Shown: one piece after another, positions 23,696 through 33,620 of the stretch
Position numbering within the stretch: the first letter of the stretch is position 1
How the letters are laid out: every line of letters starts with the position of its first letter
From: Rikenellaceae bacterium
GTDB lineage: Bacteria; Bacteroidota; Bacteroidia; Bacteroidales; UBA932
Reading direction: 5' to 3'
DNA length: 45,728 bases
NCBI GenBank assembly: GCA_900767375.1
Contig: CAAFYX010000001.1
Span: 1 to 45,728, forward strand
Notes under the pieces: generated by a model
The model's database searches: none
Told to the model about the DNA's origin: nothing
Seen by the model: only the letters and a program-made list of their open reading frames with translations
Made by a program: the position numbers and the translations under genes

Positions 23696-25038
23696 TTCTT
23701 TTTCAGATACTCGGTTATCGGGTCAATGAATCTGTCGATGTTGCCGGCTCCGAAGGTGACCAGGACATCGATGTCCTCCTTCTTAAGCTGCTCCATCAGC
23801 TGCTCTTTGCTTATGAGCATCTTCTCCGGCGCCTTGACGTCCTTGAAGATGATGTCGGAGGTCACGCCTTCGATAGGCTCCTCCCTGGCGGGATATATGT
23901 CCAGGAGAATGAGCTTGTCCACCCGGCTGAGGGCTTCGGCGAATTCCGCCGCGAAATCCCTCGTCCTGGTGTACAGGTGAGGCTGGAATACAGCCGTTAT
24001 CTTCCTTCCGGGGAATATCCCCCTGATGGATGAGATGGCGGTGGCGAGCTCGTTCGGGTGATGGGCGTAGTCGTCGATGTAGGTGAGTCCCTCGACGTTT
24101 ACGTGGACGTCCATCCTTCTCTGCACTCCGACGAATGTGCCGATGGCCTTTCTGATGGCCTCAGGACTGACTCCGTGGCAGAGGCAGACGGCTGCTGCGG
24201 CGATGCTGTTCTCAACGTTCACCCAGCCCAGTGCTCCCGGGGTGATGTCCTTGATGACGCCGTCCGGGTGGACAAGGTCAAAGGTGTAGCGTCCGAGGCT
24301 GTCGAGCCTGACATTGGCCGAATGGAAGTCGGCCTCCGGGTCATCGTAGTGGTAGGTCAGTATCCTGGCCTTTGTATCGCTGTCGCTGACAGGAAGTCCC
24401 TTCTTTATGATCAGGAAGTCGCTGACCTGGGAGGCGAAGATGCGGAATGACTCCTGCACGTGCTCGAGGTCGCCGTAGATGTCGAGATGGTCGGCGTCCA
24501 TGGCGGTGATGACCGCGATGGACGGGAACAGCTGGTGGAAGGACCTGTCGAACTCGTCAGCTTCAGCCACCACCACCGGGTTGTGGCTGACCAGCATGTT
24601 GGTCCCGTAGTTCTTCGAGATGCCGCCGAGGAAAGCGGAGCATCCTTCGCCGCTTTCGGTGAGGATATGGGCCGTGAGGGTGCTTGTGGTGGTCTTGCCG
24701 TGGGTACCTGAGATGGCCAGGCACTTCTGCCCACGGGTGATTTCACCCAGCGTGCGGGAGCGCTTGATGACCTTGTACCCCTTTTCCCGTACATATACGA
24801 GCTCCTTGAGGCTTTCCGGGATGGCCGGGGTATATACTACCAGGGTCTCCTCCACGTCCTTCGGGATGAAGTCGATGTTGTCCTCGAAATGGACCCCGAT
24901 TCCTTCCTCCTGCAGTCTGGCGGTGAGTTCGGAAGGCGTGCGGTCATATCCTGACACCTCCAGTCCCTTGAACTTGAAATATCTGGCGATGGCGCTCATT
25001 CCGATGCCGCCTATTCCTATGAAATATACGTTCTTCAT
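23692..25038 (-). CDS. murC: UDP-N-acetylmuramate--L-alanine ligase
   Basis: A 448-residue Mur ligase that adds L-Ala to UDP-MurNAc, the first step of stem-peptide assembly. The UDP-binding N-terminal loop is GIGGIGMSAIARYF; the ATP-binding loop is ISGTHGKTTTSTL, where the MurC-specific His replaces the Asn of other Mur ligases. Further matches are EADEFDRSF, DADHLDIYGD, DDYAHHPNE and QPHLYTRT. It overlaps murG upstream and ftsQ downstream by 4 bases each, suggesting translational coupling. It is not fused to ddl. Confidence 0.98.
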   Translation of the reverse strand: MKNVYFIGIGGIGMSAIARYFKFKGLEVSGYDRTPSELTARLQEEGIGVHFEDNIDFIPKDVEETLVVYTPAIPESLKELVYVREKGYKVIKRSRTLGEITRGQKCLAISGTHGKTTTSTLTAHILTESGEGCSAFLGGISKNYGTNMLVSHNPVVVAEADEFDRSFHQLFPSIAVITAMDADHLDIYGDLEHVQESFRIFASQVSDFLIIKKGLPVSDSDTKARILTYHYDDPEADFHSANVRLDSLGRYTFDLVHPDGVIKDITPGALGWVNVENSIAAAAVCLCHGVSPEAIRKAIGTFVGVQRRMDVHVNVEGLTYIDDYAHHPNELATAISSIRGIFPGRKITAVFQPHLYTRTRDFAAEFAEALSRVDKLILLDIYPAREEPIEGVTSDIIFKDVKAPEKMLISKEQLMEQLKKEDIDVLVTFGAGNIDRFIDPITEYLKKK

Positions 25039-26177
25039 TTCTCCAAAAGCTTATAAACTTCCTTGGCGATATCCATGGCGGCATCCATGCGTGCCATGCT
25101 GCCGGCATTCTCCTCCATCCTTGCGATCCTTTCAGGGTCGTGGGCGAGCTCGATGGCCTTTGCCATCATCTCCTCACTTGCATCGGCATCCCTGACGAGG
25201 ATGGCTGCGTCCTTGCGGACCAGTGCCATTGCGTTGTGGGTCTGGTGGTCCTCAGCCACATTCGGCGAAGGTACCAGGATGGCGGCCTTGTGTACGGCGC
25301 AGAGCTCAGACACCGAGCTCGCTCCGGAGCGTGAGATTATCACGTCGGACACTGCATAGGCGAGGTCCATCCTCTTTATGAAATCCGAGTGCTTGATGCT
25401 GTCCAGAGGGGATTTCCTGCGCTCCTCCTCCATAAAGGCATCCACCTGGGGCTTGTAATATTTGCCGCATTGCCAGATGACTTCCACATCATCCCCGCCG
25501 TTGCAGCCTTCGCGTATCCATTTCTTCATCGCTTCGTTCAGCGTGCGGCTGCCGAGGCTGCCGCCGACGATGAAGATATGCTTCTTATGAGGGTCGAGTC
25601 CGTAGTATTCGAGCCCCTCGGCCACCATTTCCGGGGTGGCCGGGACCATCTCCTTGCGGATAGGGTTGCCGGTGAATACAATCTTCTCTGCAGGGAAGAA
25701 CCTTTCCATCCCCTCGTATGCCACGCAGATGGCTCCGACCTTCTTTGAGAGTATCTTGTTTGTCAGGCCGGCGAATCCGTTCTGCTCCTGGATGAGGGCC
25801 GGAATATGCTTGCGCGTGGCCTTCCAGAGGAGGGGAGCGCTGGCGTAGCCGCCCACTCCGATGGCGATGTCAGGCTTGAACGCATCTATGACGGAGCCTG
25901 CCTTATGGAGGCTCTGGAGTACTTTGAACGGCACTTTGATGTCGTTGACGATGTTTTTCAGGTTCAGCTGTCGCTGAAGTCCGAGCATCGGGAGGCCGAC
26001 GATTTCGTAGCCCGCTGCGGGCACTTTCTCCATCTCCATCTTCCCTTCCGCTCCTACGAAAAGTATTTCAGTCCCGGGGTTGAGCTCCTTGAGCTTCCCG
26101 GCGATGGATACGGCCGGGAAGATGTGCCCTCCCGTGCCTCCGCCGCTTATTATCACTCTTAATGGTCTGTATGTCAT
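25035..26177 (-). CDS. murG: UDP-GlcNAc:lipid I N-acetylglucosaminyltransferase
   Basis: A 380-residue GT28 glycosyltransferase that turns lipid I into lipid II on the inner face of the cytoplasmic membrane. The N-terminal G-loop is ISGGGTGGHIFPAVSIA; a second glycine-rich loop is GVGGYASAP, followed by HIPALIQEQNGFAGLTNK. The C-terminal donor domain has VGGSLGSRTLN, SRSGASSVSELCA and PSPNVAEDHQTHNA, the UDP-GlcNAc pocket. All are intact. It follows ftsW by 3 bases and overlaps murC by 4. Confidence 0.98.
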   Translation of the reverse strand: MTYRPLRVIISGGGTGGHIFPAVSIAGKLKELNPGTEILFVGAEGKMEMEKVPAAGYEIVGLPMLGLQRQLNLKNIVNDIKVPFKVLQSLHKAGSVIDAFKPDIAIGVGGYASAPLLWKATRKHIPALIQEQNGFAGLTNKILSKKVGAICVAYEGMERFFPAEKIVFTGNPIRKEMVPATPEMVAEGLEYYGLDPHKKHIFIVGGSLGSRTLNEAMKKWIREGCNGGDDVEVIWQCGKYYKPQVDAFMEEERRKSPLDSIKHSDFIKRMDLAYAVSDVIISRSGASSVSELCAVHKAAILVPSPNVAEDHQTHNAMALVRKDAAILVRDADASEEMMAKAIELAHDPERIARMEENAGSMARMDAAMDIAKEVYKLLEK

Positions 26178-26180
26178 AGC

Positions 26181-27542
26181 CTAAACTTCTGAGTCCATTT
26201 CTTCAATGATTTCATTCTGATGCTCCAGATGGATGCTTCCGCTTTCCTCCCTTTCCTTCTCGATGTTCTGACGGGCACCTCTGCTGAGTGACAGGATCAC
26301 TCCGAACGCTATGCAGAACATCACGAATGAGGAGGAACCGTAACTGATCAGCGGCAGGGTCTGTCCTGTCAGCGGTCCTATGCCCACATTCACAAACATA
26401 TGCAGCAGGGCCTGTCCCGTAATCAGGGTGACGAGTCCGGCCACTGCGACCTTCTCGAACCTCCCGACGCATCCTTTCACTATCACCGTCCCCCTGGCCA
26501 GGAGACTGACATAGAGGAAGATGATTATGATTGCTCCCAGCAGTCCGTACTCCTCTATGATGAAACTGAACATATAGTCCTCATACATCACCGGGACCAC
26601 GTACCGCTGTGTACTCTGGCCGGCGCCCTTTCCTAGCAGTCCTCCCTGCTTTATGGCGATCTTCGCGCTGTAAGGCTGGCGGATCTTGTCCACTGCTTTT
26701 CTGTATTCATCCGTACCCGGTTTCATTTCATCGAGGAGTTCGAGGGTTTTCTTCGGTCCATCGATTCGGCTCATCCAGGTCTGGGCGCGCGGGATCTTCT
26801 CGATGACCGCGCCGTCGGTGACCTTGTTTATGACAATGAATCCGGTGATCAGCAGTCCAAGGAGAATGACAGGAATGAACACCTCCCACGCACGGAGCCC
26901 TCCTACCAGGATGGTTGCGAGCATTATGGCTCCAATGAAGGCTGCACTCGAACCGCTCCCCAGGGCGGTGAGACCCATTACGAGGAACATCGGAATATAA
27001 ATGCAGAATGTCTTTTTCCAGAACGGCCTTGAGAGCCATTTCATATGTTTCAGCTTGGACAGCTCGTTTACCAGCGGGAAGCTGTCCTCGATGAAGGCGT
27101 CCACCGCCCAGGCCATGTACATGATCATGGCGACCTTCACGATTTCATAGACGTGGATCTGGAAACCTCCCACCTTGATTACTCGCCAGGCGTTGTTTAT
27201 GGTTCCGGCCCTGAAGCTGTCGCTTATCCTGAAATGCGACACCACCAGCAGCAGGAGCACCAGCGACACAAGGAAACCGAACCTGGACAATGCCTTGTAC
27301 GTCCTGACACCGAAGTAGTTGTAGCAGATCAGTATCAAGCCGAATCCGATGCCTACCACGGTCATCATCTCACGCACCACGTCCAGTCGTGTCTTTGATC
27401 CGCTCAGGACCTCTCCGAGACTTGAGGTTGAGGAGAATATGCACACGATCGACCACATGATCAGCATCAGCACGATCATCCAGACGACCTTGTCTCCTTT
27501 CAGGTTCTCGAATAAGTTCCAGTGTCCCGCTTTGTTCTTCAT
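26181..27542 (-). CDS. ftsW: SEDS-family peptidoglycan glycosyltransferase FtsW
   Basis: A 453-residue polytopic membrane protein with about ten hydrophobic segments. FtsW is the septal peptidoglycan polymerase that works with FtsI. Conserved SEDS features seen are GSGSSAAFIG in the large loop region, QGGLLGKGAGQSTQRYVVP, FSFIIEEYGLLGA and the C-terminal GIGPLTGQTLPLISYGSSS. The C-terminal cytoplasmic tail of some 35 charged residues is longer than in minimal members. It lies 11 bases after murD. Confidence 0.96.
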   Translation of the reverse strand: MKNKAGHWNLFENLKGDKVVWMIVLMLIMWSIVCIFSSTSSLGEVLSGSKTRLDVVREMMTVVGIGFGLILICYNYFGVRTYKALSRFGFLVSLVLLLLVVSHFRISDSFRAGTINNAWRVIKVGGFQIHVYEIVKVAMIMYMAWAVDAFIEDSFPLVNELSKLKHMKWLSRPFWKKTFCIYIPMFLVMGLTALGSGSSAAFIGAIMLATILVGGLRAWEVFIPVILLGLLITGFIVINKVTDGAVIEKIPRAQTWMSRIDGPKKTLELLDEMKPGTDEYRKAVDKIRQPYSAKIAIKQGGLLGKGAGQSTQRYVVPVMYEDYMFSFIIEEYGLLGAIIIIFLYVSLLARGTVIVKGCVGRFEKVAVAGLVTLITGQALLHMFVNVGIGPLTGQTLPLISYGSSSFVMFCIAFGVILSLSRGARQNIEKEREESGSIHLEHQNEIIEEMDSEV

Positions 27543-27553
27543 CGGATCGAATA

Positions 27554-28894
27554 TTACAGGTTACGTACAGCCTCCTTGAATTTCTCGCCCCTGTCCTCAT
27601 AGCAGGTGAAGAGGTCGAAGCTTGCGCAGCATGGGCTCAGGAGCACCACATCGCCTTCTGTGGCGATGCGGCTGGCCGCCTTGACAGCCTCCTCTGCAGA
27701 AAGCGTGTCCACCATCTTCTCCGCTCCCACGATAGGCTCGAAAGCCTCGTGGATCTTCCTGTTGTCCACTCCGAGGCAGACGATGGCCTTGACCTTCTCC
27801 CTGACGAGGTCGAAGAGGACTGAGTAGTCGTTTCCCTTGTCGGTTCCACCGACTATCCAAACGACAGGCTTTTTCTGGCACTCCAGCGCATACCATGCGG
27901 CATCCACGTTGGTGGCCTTGGAGTCATTGATATAGAGGACGTCCTTGATGCTCAGTACCGGCTCGAGCCTGTGCTCGATAGGCTCGAACGTGGCGAGGCT
28001 GTTGCGTATCACATCGTCGTCGATGTCCATTGCCTTGGCGGCAAGGGCAGCGGCCATGGAGTTGTAAATGTTGTGCTTGCCGCCGAGTGCGAGCTCCTTC
28101 AGATAGATTTCGCTTTCGCTCTCCTCGTATTTCACCACGATCTTTTCGCCCTCCAGGTAAGCGCCCTGGTCGAGCTTCTTCTCCTGGCTGAACGGGAGGG
28201 TCTTGGCCTGGACGATGATCTTGTTCAGGTGGTCGATGGTGATGGCATCGTCGGAGTCGAAGATGAAGCAGTCCTCCGGACGGAGGTTCCTCGTGATGCG
28301 GAACTTGGCTTTTACGTATTCCTCCATGTTGTAGTTGTACCTGTCGAGGTGGTCCGGGGTGATGTTTGTGATAATCGCGATGTCAGGACGGAACTCGTAG
28401 GCGTTGTCCAGCTGGAAACTGCTGATTTCCAGAACATAGTAGTCGAAGTGCTCGGTGGCCACCTGAAGGGCGTAGCTCTTTCCGATGTTGCCTCCCAGGC
28501 CGACGTTGAGTCCGGCCTGCTGGAGCAGGTAGTAGATGAGCGAGGTGGTCGTGGTCTTTCCGTTCGAGCCGGTGATGCAGATCTTCTTTGCAGTGTCGTA
28601 CCTTCCTGCGAACTCGATCTCCGAGATTACCGGGGTACCCTGGCTCATGAGTTTCTGGACCATCGGGGCCGCAGTAGGGATGCCCGGGCTCTTGACCACT
28701 TCGTCAGCATTGAGGATGAGGTCCTCGCTGTGCTGGCCCTGCTCGAAAGGAATCTCCCACTTGTTGAGAGTATCGATGTAATGGTCGGCTATCTTCCCCT
28801 TGTCTGAAAGGAAAACGTCGAATCCTTTAACTTTTGCGAGAACGGCCGCTCCGACTCCGCTCTCCGCTCCACCCAAAACTACGATGCGTGACAT
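27554..28894 (-). CDS. murD: UDP-N-acetylmuramoyl-L-alanine--D-glutamate ligase
   Basis: A 446-residue Mur ligase that adds D-Glu to UDP-MurNAc-L-Ala. The N-terminal UDP site shows VVLGGAESGVGAAVLA, the ATP loop is ITGSNGKTTTTSLIYYL, and ISSFQLD, NITPDHLDRY, HNIYNSMAAA and YINDSKATNVDA match family motifs. The N-terminal GGAESG replaces the GxGxSG of many homologues, still glycine-rich. It follows mraY by 14 bases and precedes ftsW by 11. Confidence 0.97.
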   Translation of the reverse strand: MSRIVVLGGAESGVGAAVLAKVKGFDVFLSDKGKIADHYIDTLNKWEIPFEQGQHSEDLILNADEVVKSPGIPTAAPMVQKLMSQGTPVISEIEFAGRYDTAKKICITGSNGKTTTTSLIYYLLQQAGLNVGLGGNIGKSYALQVATEHFDYYVLEISSFQLDNAYEFRPDIAIITNITPDHLDRYNYNMEEYVKAKFRITRNLRPEDCFIFDSDDAITIDHLNKIIVQAKTLPFSQEKKLDQGAYLEGEKIVVKYEESESEIYLKELALGGKHNIYNSMAAALAAKAMDIDDDVIRNSLATFEPIEHRLEPVLSIKDVLYINDSKATNVDAAWYALECQKKPVVWIVGGTDKGNDYSVLFDLVREKVKAIVCLGVDNRKIHEAFEPIVGAEKMVDTLSAEEAVKAASRIATEGDVVLLSPCCASFDLFTCYEDRGEKFKEAVRNL

Positions 28895-28908
28895 AAGTTA
28901 TAGTGCAA

Positions 28909-30093
28909 TTATCTGATTTTCAATAAAGCCAATGTTGAGACCGCAAGGATGAGTCCGATGATCCAGAACCTGGATACGATCTTCGCTTCCGGGAGTGCAT
29001 GCTCCGGATGCGTTATGAGCGCCGGGATGCCCTCTTTCTGATAATGATGGTGCAGAGGAGTCATCTTGAAGACCCTGCGCCCTTCGCCGTATTTTTTCTT
29101 TGTGTGCTTGAAATAACTTCTTTGGATGATGACGGAAAGGCTTTCCACCAGGAAAATGCCGCAGAGGATAGGGAGCAGGAGCTCCTTCCTGATCAGCACG
29201 GCGCTGACTCCGATGATACCGCCGAGGGTGAGGCTGCCGGTGTCGCCCATGAATACTTGTGCCGGGAAGGAATTGTACCACAGGAATCCCAGCAGGGCCC
29301 CTACGAATGCCGACATGAACACCGCCACTTCTCCGGATTCGGGGATGTACATGATGTTCAGATACCCGGCGTTCACGGAATGTCCGCCGAGCCATGCAAG
29401 TATGCCGATGACAACGCCGACGATGGCGGAGGTGCCGGCAGAAAGACCGTCCATACCGTCGGTGAGGTTGGTGCCGTTCGTGCAGGCCAGGATCACAAAG
29501 ATGATCACTGCCATATAGATCGCCCATGTGCAGTACACGCCGAACTGTCCCTTGAACGGTGAGAGCCAGGAGTAGTCGAACTCGTTGGCTTTTACGAACG
29601 GTATGGTGGTGACGAGGTTCTCCGTATGGATGTTCGGGCTGAGGCACACTATGAGTGCGATTATGAGGCCCAGGCTGAACTGGAGGAGAAGTTTCATCCT
29701 TTCGCTCATGCCTTCCTTGTTGTGCTTGAAGACCTTGATGTAGTCATCGGCGAATCCGATGCCTCCGCACCACAGCGTGGTGAGGATAAGGAGCTGGATA
29801 TAGATGTTGCTCAGGTCAGCTACCAGGAGGACGGACACCAGGATGGAAAGTATGATGATGATGCCTCCCATGGTAGGGGTGCCCTTCTTCTGCATCTGGC
29901 CTTCGAGTCCCAGGTCGCGGATGGTCTCTCCGATCTGCTTCTTCTGAAGCCAGGCAATGATGCGCTTTCCTGCGAAGAATGCTATGAGCATGCTTATGAC
30001 GCAGGCGGCCATGGCCCGGAAGGACAGGTATGTCATAAGACCCTGTCCCGGGATGTCGTAGCCTCTTAACGCCTCAAAAAGATGGAATAACAT
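28909..30093 (-). CDS. mraY: Phospho-N-acetylmuramoyl-pentapeptide transferase
   Basis: A 394-residue integral membrane enzyme with about ten transmembrane helices. It transfers phospho-MurNAc-pentapeptide to undecaprenyl phosphate, forming lipid I. Conserved signatures are KKGTPTMGG, the Asp pair in GFADDYIKVFK, NLTDGMDGLSAG with the metal-binding Asp, MGDTGSLTLGG and MTPLHHHYQ near the C-terminus. It starts with ATG 14 bases after murE. murF, which often lies between murE and mraY in other phyla, is absent, as is usual in Bacteroidetes to my knowledge. Confidence 0.98.
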   Translation of the reverse strand: MLFHLFEALRGYDIPGQGLMTYLSFRAMAACVISMLIAFFAGKRIIAWLQKKQIGETIRDLGLEGQMQKKGTPTMGGIIIILSILVSVLLVADLSNIYIQLLILTTLWCGGIGFADDYIKVFKHNKEGMSERMKLLLQFSLGLIIALIVCLSPNIHTENLVTTIPFVKANEFDYSWLSPFKGQFGVYCTWAIYMAVIIFVILACTNGTNLTDGMDGLSAGTSAIVGVVIGILAWLGGHSVNAGYLNIMYIPESGEVAVFMSAFVGALLGFLWYNSFPAQVFMGDTGSLTLGGIIGVSAVLIRKELLLPILCGIFLVESLSVIIQRSYFKHTKKKYGEGRRVFKMTPLHHHYQKEGIPALITHPEHALPEAKIVSRFWIIGLILAVSTLALLKIR

Positions 30094-30107
30094 AATTTGG
30101 TATAGGT

Positions 30108-31514
30108 TTATTGTACGGTTTCAAATATCTCTCTGACGATTTCCTTCTCGTCGAAATGTCTCTTTTCCTTGCCGATGATCTGATAGTCCTCGTGGCCTTT
30201 TCCTGCCAGAAGGATGGCGGCCCCGTCCTGCGCCGTCAGTATGGCGGTGCGGATGGCCTCCTTCCTGTCTGCGATGAATATGCTCTTGGCCAGGCCGGCA
30301 GCTGTGAATCCCTTGCGGATGTCCTCCATGATGTCCTCGGTCCTTTCAGTCCTGCTGTTGTCCGAGGTGACGATGATGCGGTCGGCGTATTCTTCGGCAA
30401 CTTTTGCCATTTCCGGTCTCTTTGTCCTGTCGCGGTCGCCGCCGCATCCGAAGAGGCATATCAGCTGCTTGTCATCCGCGATGTCGCGGAGTGTCTTGAG
30501 CACGTTCTCCATGGCGTCCGGGGTATGTGCGTAGTCCACTATGACCGAAAGGTCGCGTGGTCCGCGGAGGTTCTCGAGGCGGCCGGGAGCCGATTCGAGC
30601 TTGCTGAGTGAGAGGAGGGCTTCCTCCTTGGACGCTCCGGCCGCCAGCGCTGCGGAGTAGATGGCCAGGAGATTGTATGCGTTGTGCTGTCCGATGAGCC
30701 TGGTCCAGACTTCGGTGCCGTCTATCTTGAGCATCATCCCTTCGAAGCTTTCTTCCATTATCCGGCAGGTGTGGTCGGCTATGCTCCTGCATGAGTATGT
30801 CACGACGGCGGCCGCCGTGTTCTGGACCATCACGGAGCCGTTCCTGTCATCGACGTTGGTGATCGCGATGGCGTCTGAAGGGAGGTTGTCGAAGAACAGT
30901 TTCTTGCATCTGAGATATTCGGCGAAGGTCTTGTGATAGTCGAGGTGGTCGTGGGTGAGGTTGGAGAAGATACCTACCTTGAACTTTATCCCGGTGACCC
31001 TGTCCTGCTCGACTCCGATGGAGCTGACCTCCATGAAGCAGTATTCGCAGCCGGCGTTCACCATCTCGCTCATGAGCGAGTTGATGGTGATCGGGTCGGA
31101 GGTGGTGTTGGTGGTCTCCATCCTGCGTGTCCCGACGAAGTTGGCGATTGTCGACAGAAGGCCGCAATTGTAGCCGAGTCCCATGAACATATGGTAGAGC
31201 AGGGTTACGGTAGTGGTCTTTCCGTTCGTGCCGGTGATACCTATCACCTGCATCTTCTCGGAAGGATGGTCAAAGAAGTTTGCCGCGCAGAATGCGAGTC
31301 CCTTCCTGTCTGTGGAAATGACTGCGGCTGCACCGGCGGCCATCGCTGCGTCGATGAAGTCGTGCCCGTCGATGCTGAAGCCTTTCACTGCGATGAACAG
31401 CGAGCCGGCCGACACCTTCCTGGAGTCGCTGCAAATGCTGGTAATCTGCGTTTCAGCCGTGCCGTGGACTATCCTGGCTCCGGTGTTTCCAATTATTTCC
31501 TTCAGAGTTTTCAT
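30108..31514 (-). CDS. murE: UDP-MurNAc-L-Ala-D-Glu--diamino acid ligase
   Basis: A 468-residue Mur ligase adding the third residue of the peptidoglycan stem. The ATP-binding loop is GTNGKTT (95-101); VSSIGVEQDRVTG, LTHDHLDYHKT, GQHNAYNLLA and VIVDYAHTPDAME are conserved. The motif that selects the amino acid reads DNSR (385-388) where meso-diaminopimelate enzymes have DNPR. The retained Arg argues for meso-DAP, the usual residue in this phylum, rather than Lys. Its start overlaps the ftsI stop by 4 bases. Confidence 0.96.
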   Translation of the reverse strand: MKTLKEIIGNTGARIVHGTAETQITSICSDSRKVSAGSLFIAVKGFSIDGHDFIDAAMAAGAAAVISTDRKGLAFCAANFFDHPSEKMQVIGITGTNGKTTTVTLLYHMFMGLGYNCGLLSTIANFVGTRRMETTNTTSDPITINSLMSEMVNAGCEYCFMEVSSIGVEQDRVTGIKFKVGIFSNLTHDHLDYHKTFAEYLRCKKLFFDNLPSDAIAITNVDDRNGSVMVQNTAAAVVTYSCRSIADHTCRIMEESFEGMMLKIDGTEVWTRLIGQHNAYNLLAIYSAALAAGASKEEALLSLSKLESAPGRLENLRGPRDLSVIVDYAHTPDAMENVLKTLRDIADDKQLICLFGCGGDRDRTKRPEMAKVAEEYADRIIVTSDNSRTERTEDIMEDIRKGFTAAGLAKSIFIADRKEAIRTAILTAQDGAAILLAGKGHEDYQIIGKEKRHFDEKEIVREIFETVQ

Positions 31515-33619
31515 TTCAATGCTATTGTAATGATGTCACCTTTTTCTATCTTGGACCCAGCAGCGGGACTTTGTGAAACCACGTGCCCCACTCCGCTGTA
31601 TTCGCATTCGAGTCCCATGCTCTCAATCAGATAGACCGCGTCCGTCAGGCCCATGCCCGTGAGGTCCGGGACATTGCCGGATGCCTTGGCCTCCTCCATC
31701 TTCCCGTTCGTTTCCATCAGCGGCACTTCAGCTTTCGGAGCCAGAGTTTTCCTTGAGAACGGGTCCATGGTGTAGATCCCGTCGACGATCTCTCTGGCGG
31801 CAAGCGCCGGCAGGGTGCCTCCATAGAAGCTCTCCCTGTCCAGGGTGGAATAAATGACGATGATTATGGAGTACTGCGGGTCCTCAGCCGGGAAGAATCC
31901 GACGAAGGTAGCCTGGTTCTTCTTCCTGCCGTATCCGTCCTCGTATCTTCCTGCGTATTTCGGGTCATCCCTCTGGTCCAGAACCACTCTGGCGGTTCCG
32001 GTCTTGCCAGCCACCTGGCACTTGGCGTCCTTTAGCCTGGTACCCGTTCCGTTCTGGACTACCGATATCAGACCCTCGGTGATGATATCTGCGGTGGCTT
32101 TTGAGCAGATGGCGGAGTTAAGTATGCTCGGGCCGAGCTTTTCCTTGATGTCTCCGTTCTTCTCTATGCTTTCCACCAGATACGGCTTCATCATCTTTCC
32201 TTTGTTCGCGATGGCGTTGTAGAAGGTCAGGATGTGGAGCGGGGTCTCGGTGACGGCGTATCCGAATGCTGTCGATCCGAGGTCCGTGATGCTCCAGCTC
32301 CTGTCGGTGGTGGATTTCACTGACGGGGCGGCCAGTCCTTCGATGTCGAAGTCGAACGCTTCACCGAGTTTGTACAGGTAGAGCTTGTTCAGGAATTCCT
32401 GGGGTTTCTTCGAGTAGTACTGGTAGGCGAGGTACGCGAACACGTAGTTCGAGGACATTTCCAGTCCTTCGAGGATGGAGATGGTGCTGGTGTGGTGCTG
32501 CTGCTCGTACTGCCTGATATGCTGGTCTATGGCATGCAGGCCGTCGGCTCCGCCGTTGGTCGGGATCCTTTCCTTGAGCGAGCTGATGTGCTTGTCCTCG
32601 AGGAGGGTCATAAGGGTCGTGGCCTTGAAGACGGATCCCGGCTCTCCCGCGCGTCCGATGGCGTAGTTGTATGTCTCTTCGAGCTTCCCGTTAGGCTTGT
32701 CGCGCCTGAGGTTCACCATGGCGCGCAAGGCTCCGGTCTTGACATCCATCACCATGGCGCATCCGCCTTCGATTTTTCTGTTGGTGTCGATCCGGGCTCT
32801 CAGAGCCTTGTCTGCCAGATCCTGGATATCCACGTCCAGAGTGGTCCTGATGTCGAATCCGTCAACTGCTTTGACAGCGGTGCTGTCGAAGGTCTGGACA
32901 GCCTCGCGCCCGTCCTTGCGGCGGGTGTATCTGAATCCTGCCTCTCCGTGGAGCTTGGAGTTGAACTTGCCTTCGATGCCGATGAATCTGTTGGCTGAGG
33001 CGTTGTCATTGTCCTTTACATATCCGATGGCTCGTCTGGCGAGTGTGCCGTACGGGTACTGGCGCACTTCCTTTCTGCTGACCACAAGGCCTCCCTTGTA
33101 GGGGCCTTCGTTGAACAGAGGAAGCTTCTTGATCTGCTGCAGGGTCTCGTAGTCCACCGGGTGGCCGATGACGCGGTAGCGTTTGCCTTGCTTGCGGTCG
33201 CGGCGTATCTCGTCGTAGTACTGCTTTGCAGTCTTCTCGGGGAAGAACTTGGCAAGTCCGTTTGACAGCTGTCTGGCTTTGTTCAGCCACTCCTGCTCCT
33301 TTTCTGCGCCGTTCGGGTCGTTGGCGAAGCTGTCCTTCAGGACGGAGCAGTCCATGGCGATGATGTATGAAGTGAATGAAACGGCGAACATGCGGCCGTC
33401 GCGTGCCAGAATGGCGCCTCTGGACGGCTCCTCGATGTTCTTCGTCACCGAAGGGGTGAGCTCGTTGGCGATGGCCGGGTCAGGTTTGAAGAAAAGCATG
33501 ATGGAGAGGATCCCTCCGATCAGGATGACAGCCCCGATGAGGGAGAGGACATAGAACACGTACAGGGTCCTGGCGACTCTGCCTCCGTTGTTCTTCTTCT
33601 TTCCGTCCTTCTGCTTCAT
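31511..33619 (-). CDS. ftsI: Septal class B penicillin-binding protein with PASTA domain
   Basis: A 702-residue transpeptidase that cross-links septal peptidoglycan with FtsW. It has a basic cytoplasmic N-terminus, one transmembrane helix (about 20-44), and a dimerisation domain with SRGAILARDG and YPYGTLARRAIGY. The transpeptidase domain carries all three penicillin-binding motifs: Ser329-x-x-Lys in GSVFK, SSN (389-391) and KTG (539-541). A single PASTA domain (about 640-702, NVPDLTGMGLTDAVYLIESM and on) ends the protein, as is common in Bacteroidetes FtsI. It lies one base after ftsL and overlaps murE by 4. Confidence 0.97.
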   Translation of the reverse strand: MKQKDGKKKNNGGRVARTLYVFYVLSLIGAVILIGGILSIMLFFKPDPAIANELTPSVTKNIEEPSRGAILARDGRMFAVSFTSYIIAMDCSVLKDSFANDPNGAEKEQEWLNKARQLSNGLAKFFPEKTAKQYYDEIRRDRKQGKRYRVIGHPVDYETLQQIKKLPLFNEGPYKGGLVVSRKEVRQYPYGTLARRAIGYVKDNDNASANRFIGIEGKFNSKLHGEAGFRYTRRKDGREAVQTFDSTAVKAVDGFDIRTTLDVDIQDLADKALRARIDTNRKIEGGCAMVMDVKTGALRAMVNLRRDKPNGKLEETYNYAIGRAGEPGSVFKATTLMTLLEDKHISSLKERIPTNGGADGLHAIDQHIRQYEQQHHTSTISILEGLEMSSNYVFAYLAYQYYSKKPQEFLNKLYLYKLGEAFDFDIEGLAAPSVKSTTDRSWSITDLGSTAFGYAVTETPLHILTFYNAIANKGKMMKPYLVESIEKNGDIKEKLGPSILNSAICSKATADIITEGLISVVQNGTGTRLKDAKCQVAGKTGTARVVLDQRDDPKYAGRYEDGYGRKKNQATFVGFFPAEDPQYSIIIVIYSTLDRESFYGGTLPALAAREIVDGIYTMDPFSRKTLAPKAEVPLMETNGKMEEAKASGNVPDLTGMGLTDAVYLIESMGLECEYSGVGHVVSQSPAAGSKIEKGDIITIALK

Positions 33620-33620
33620 G

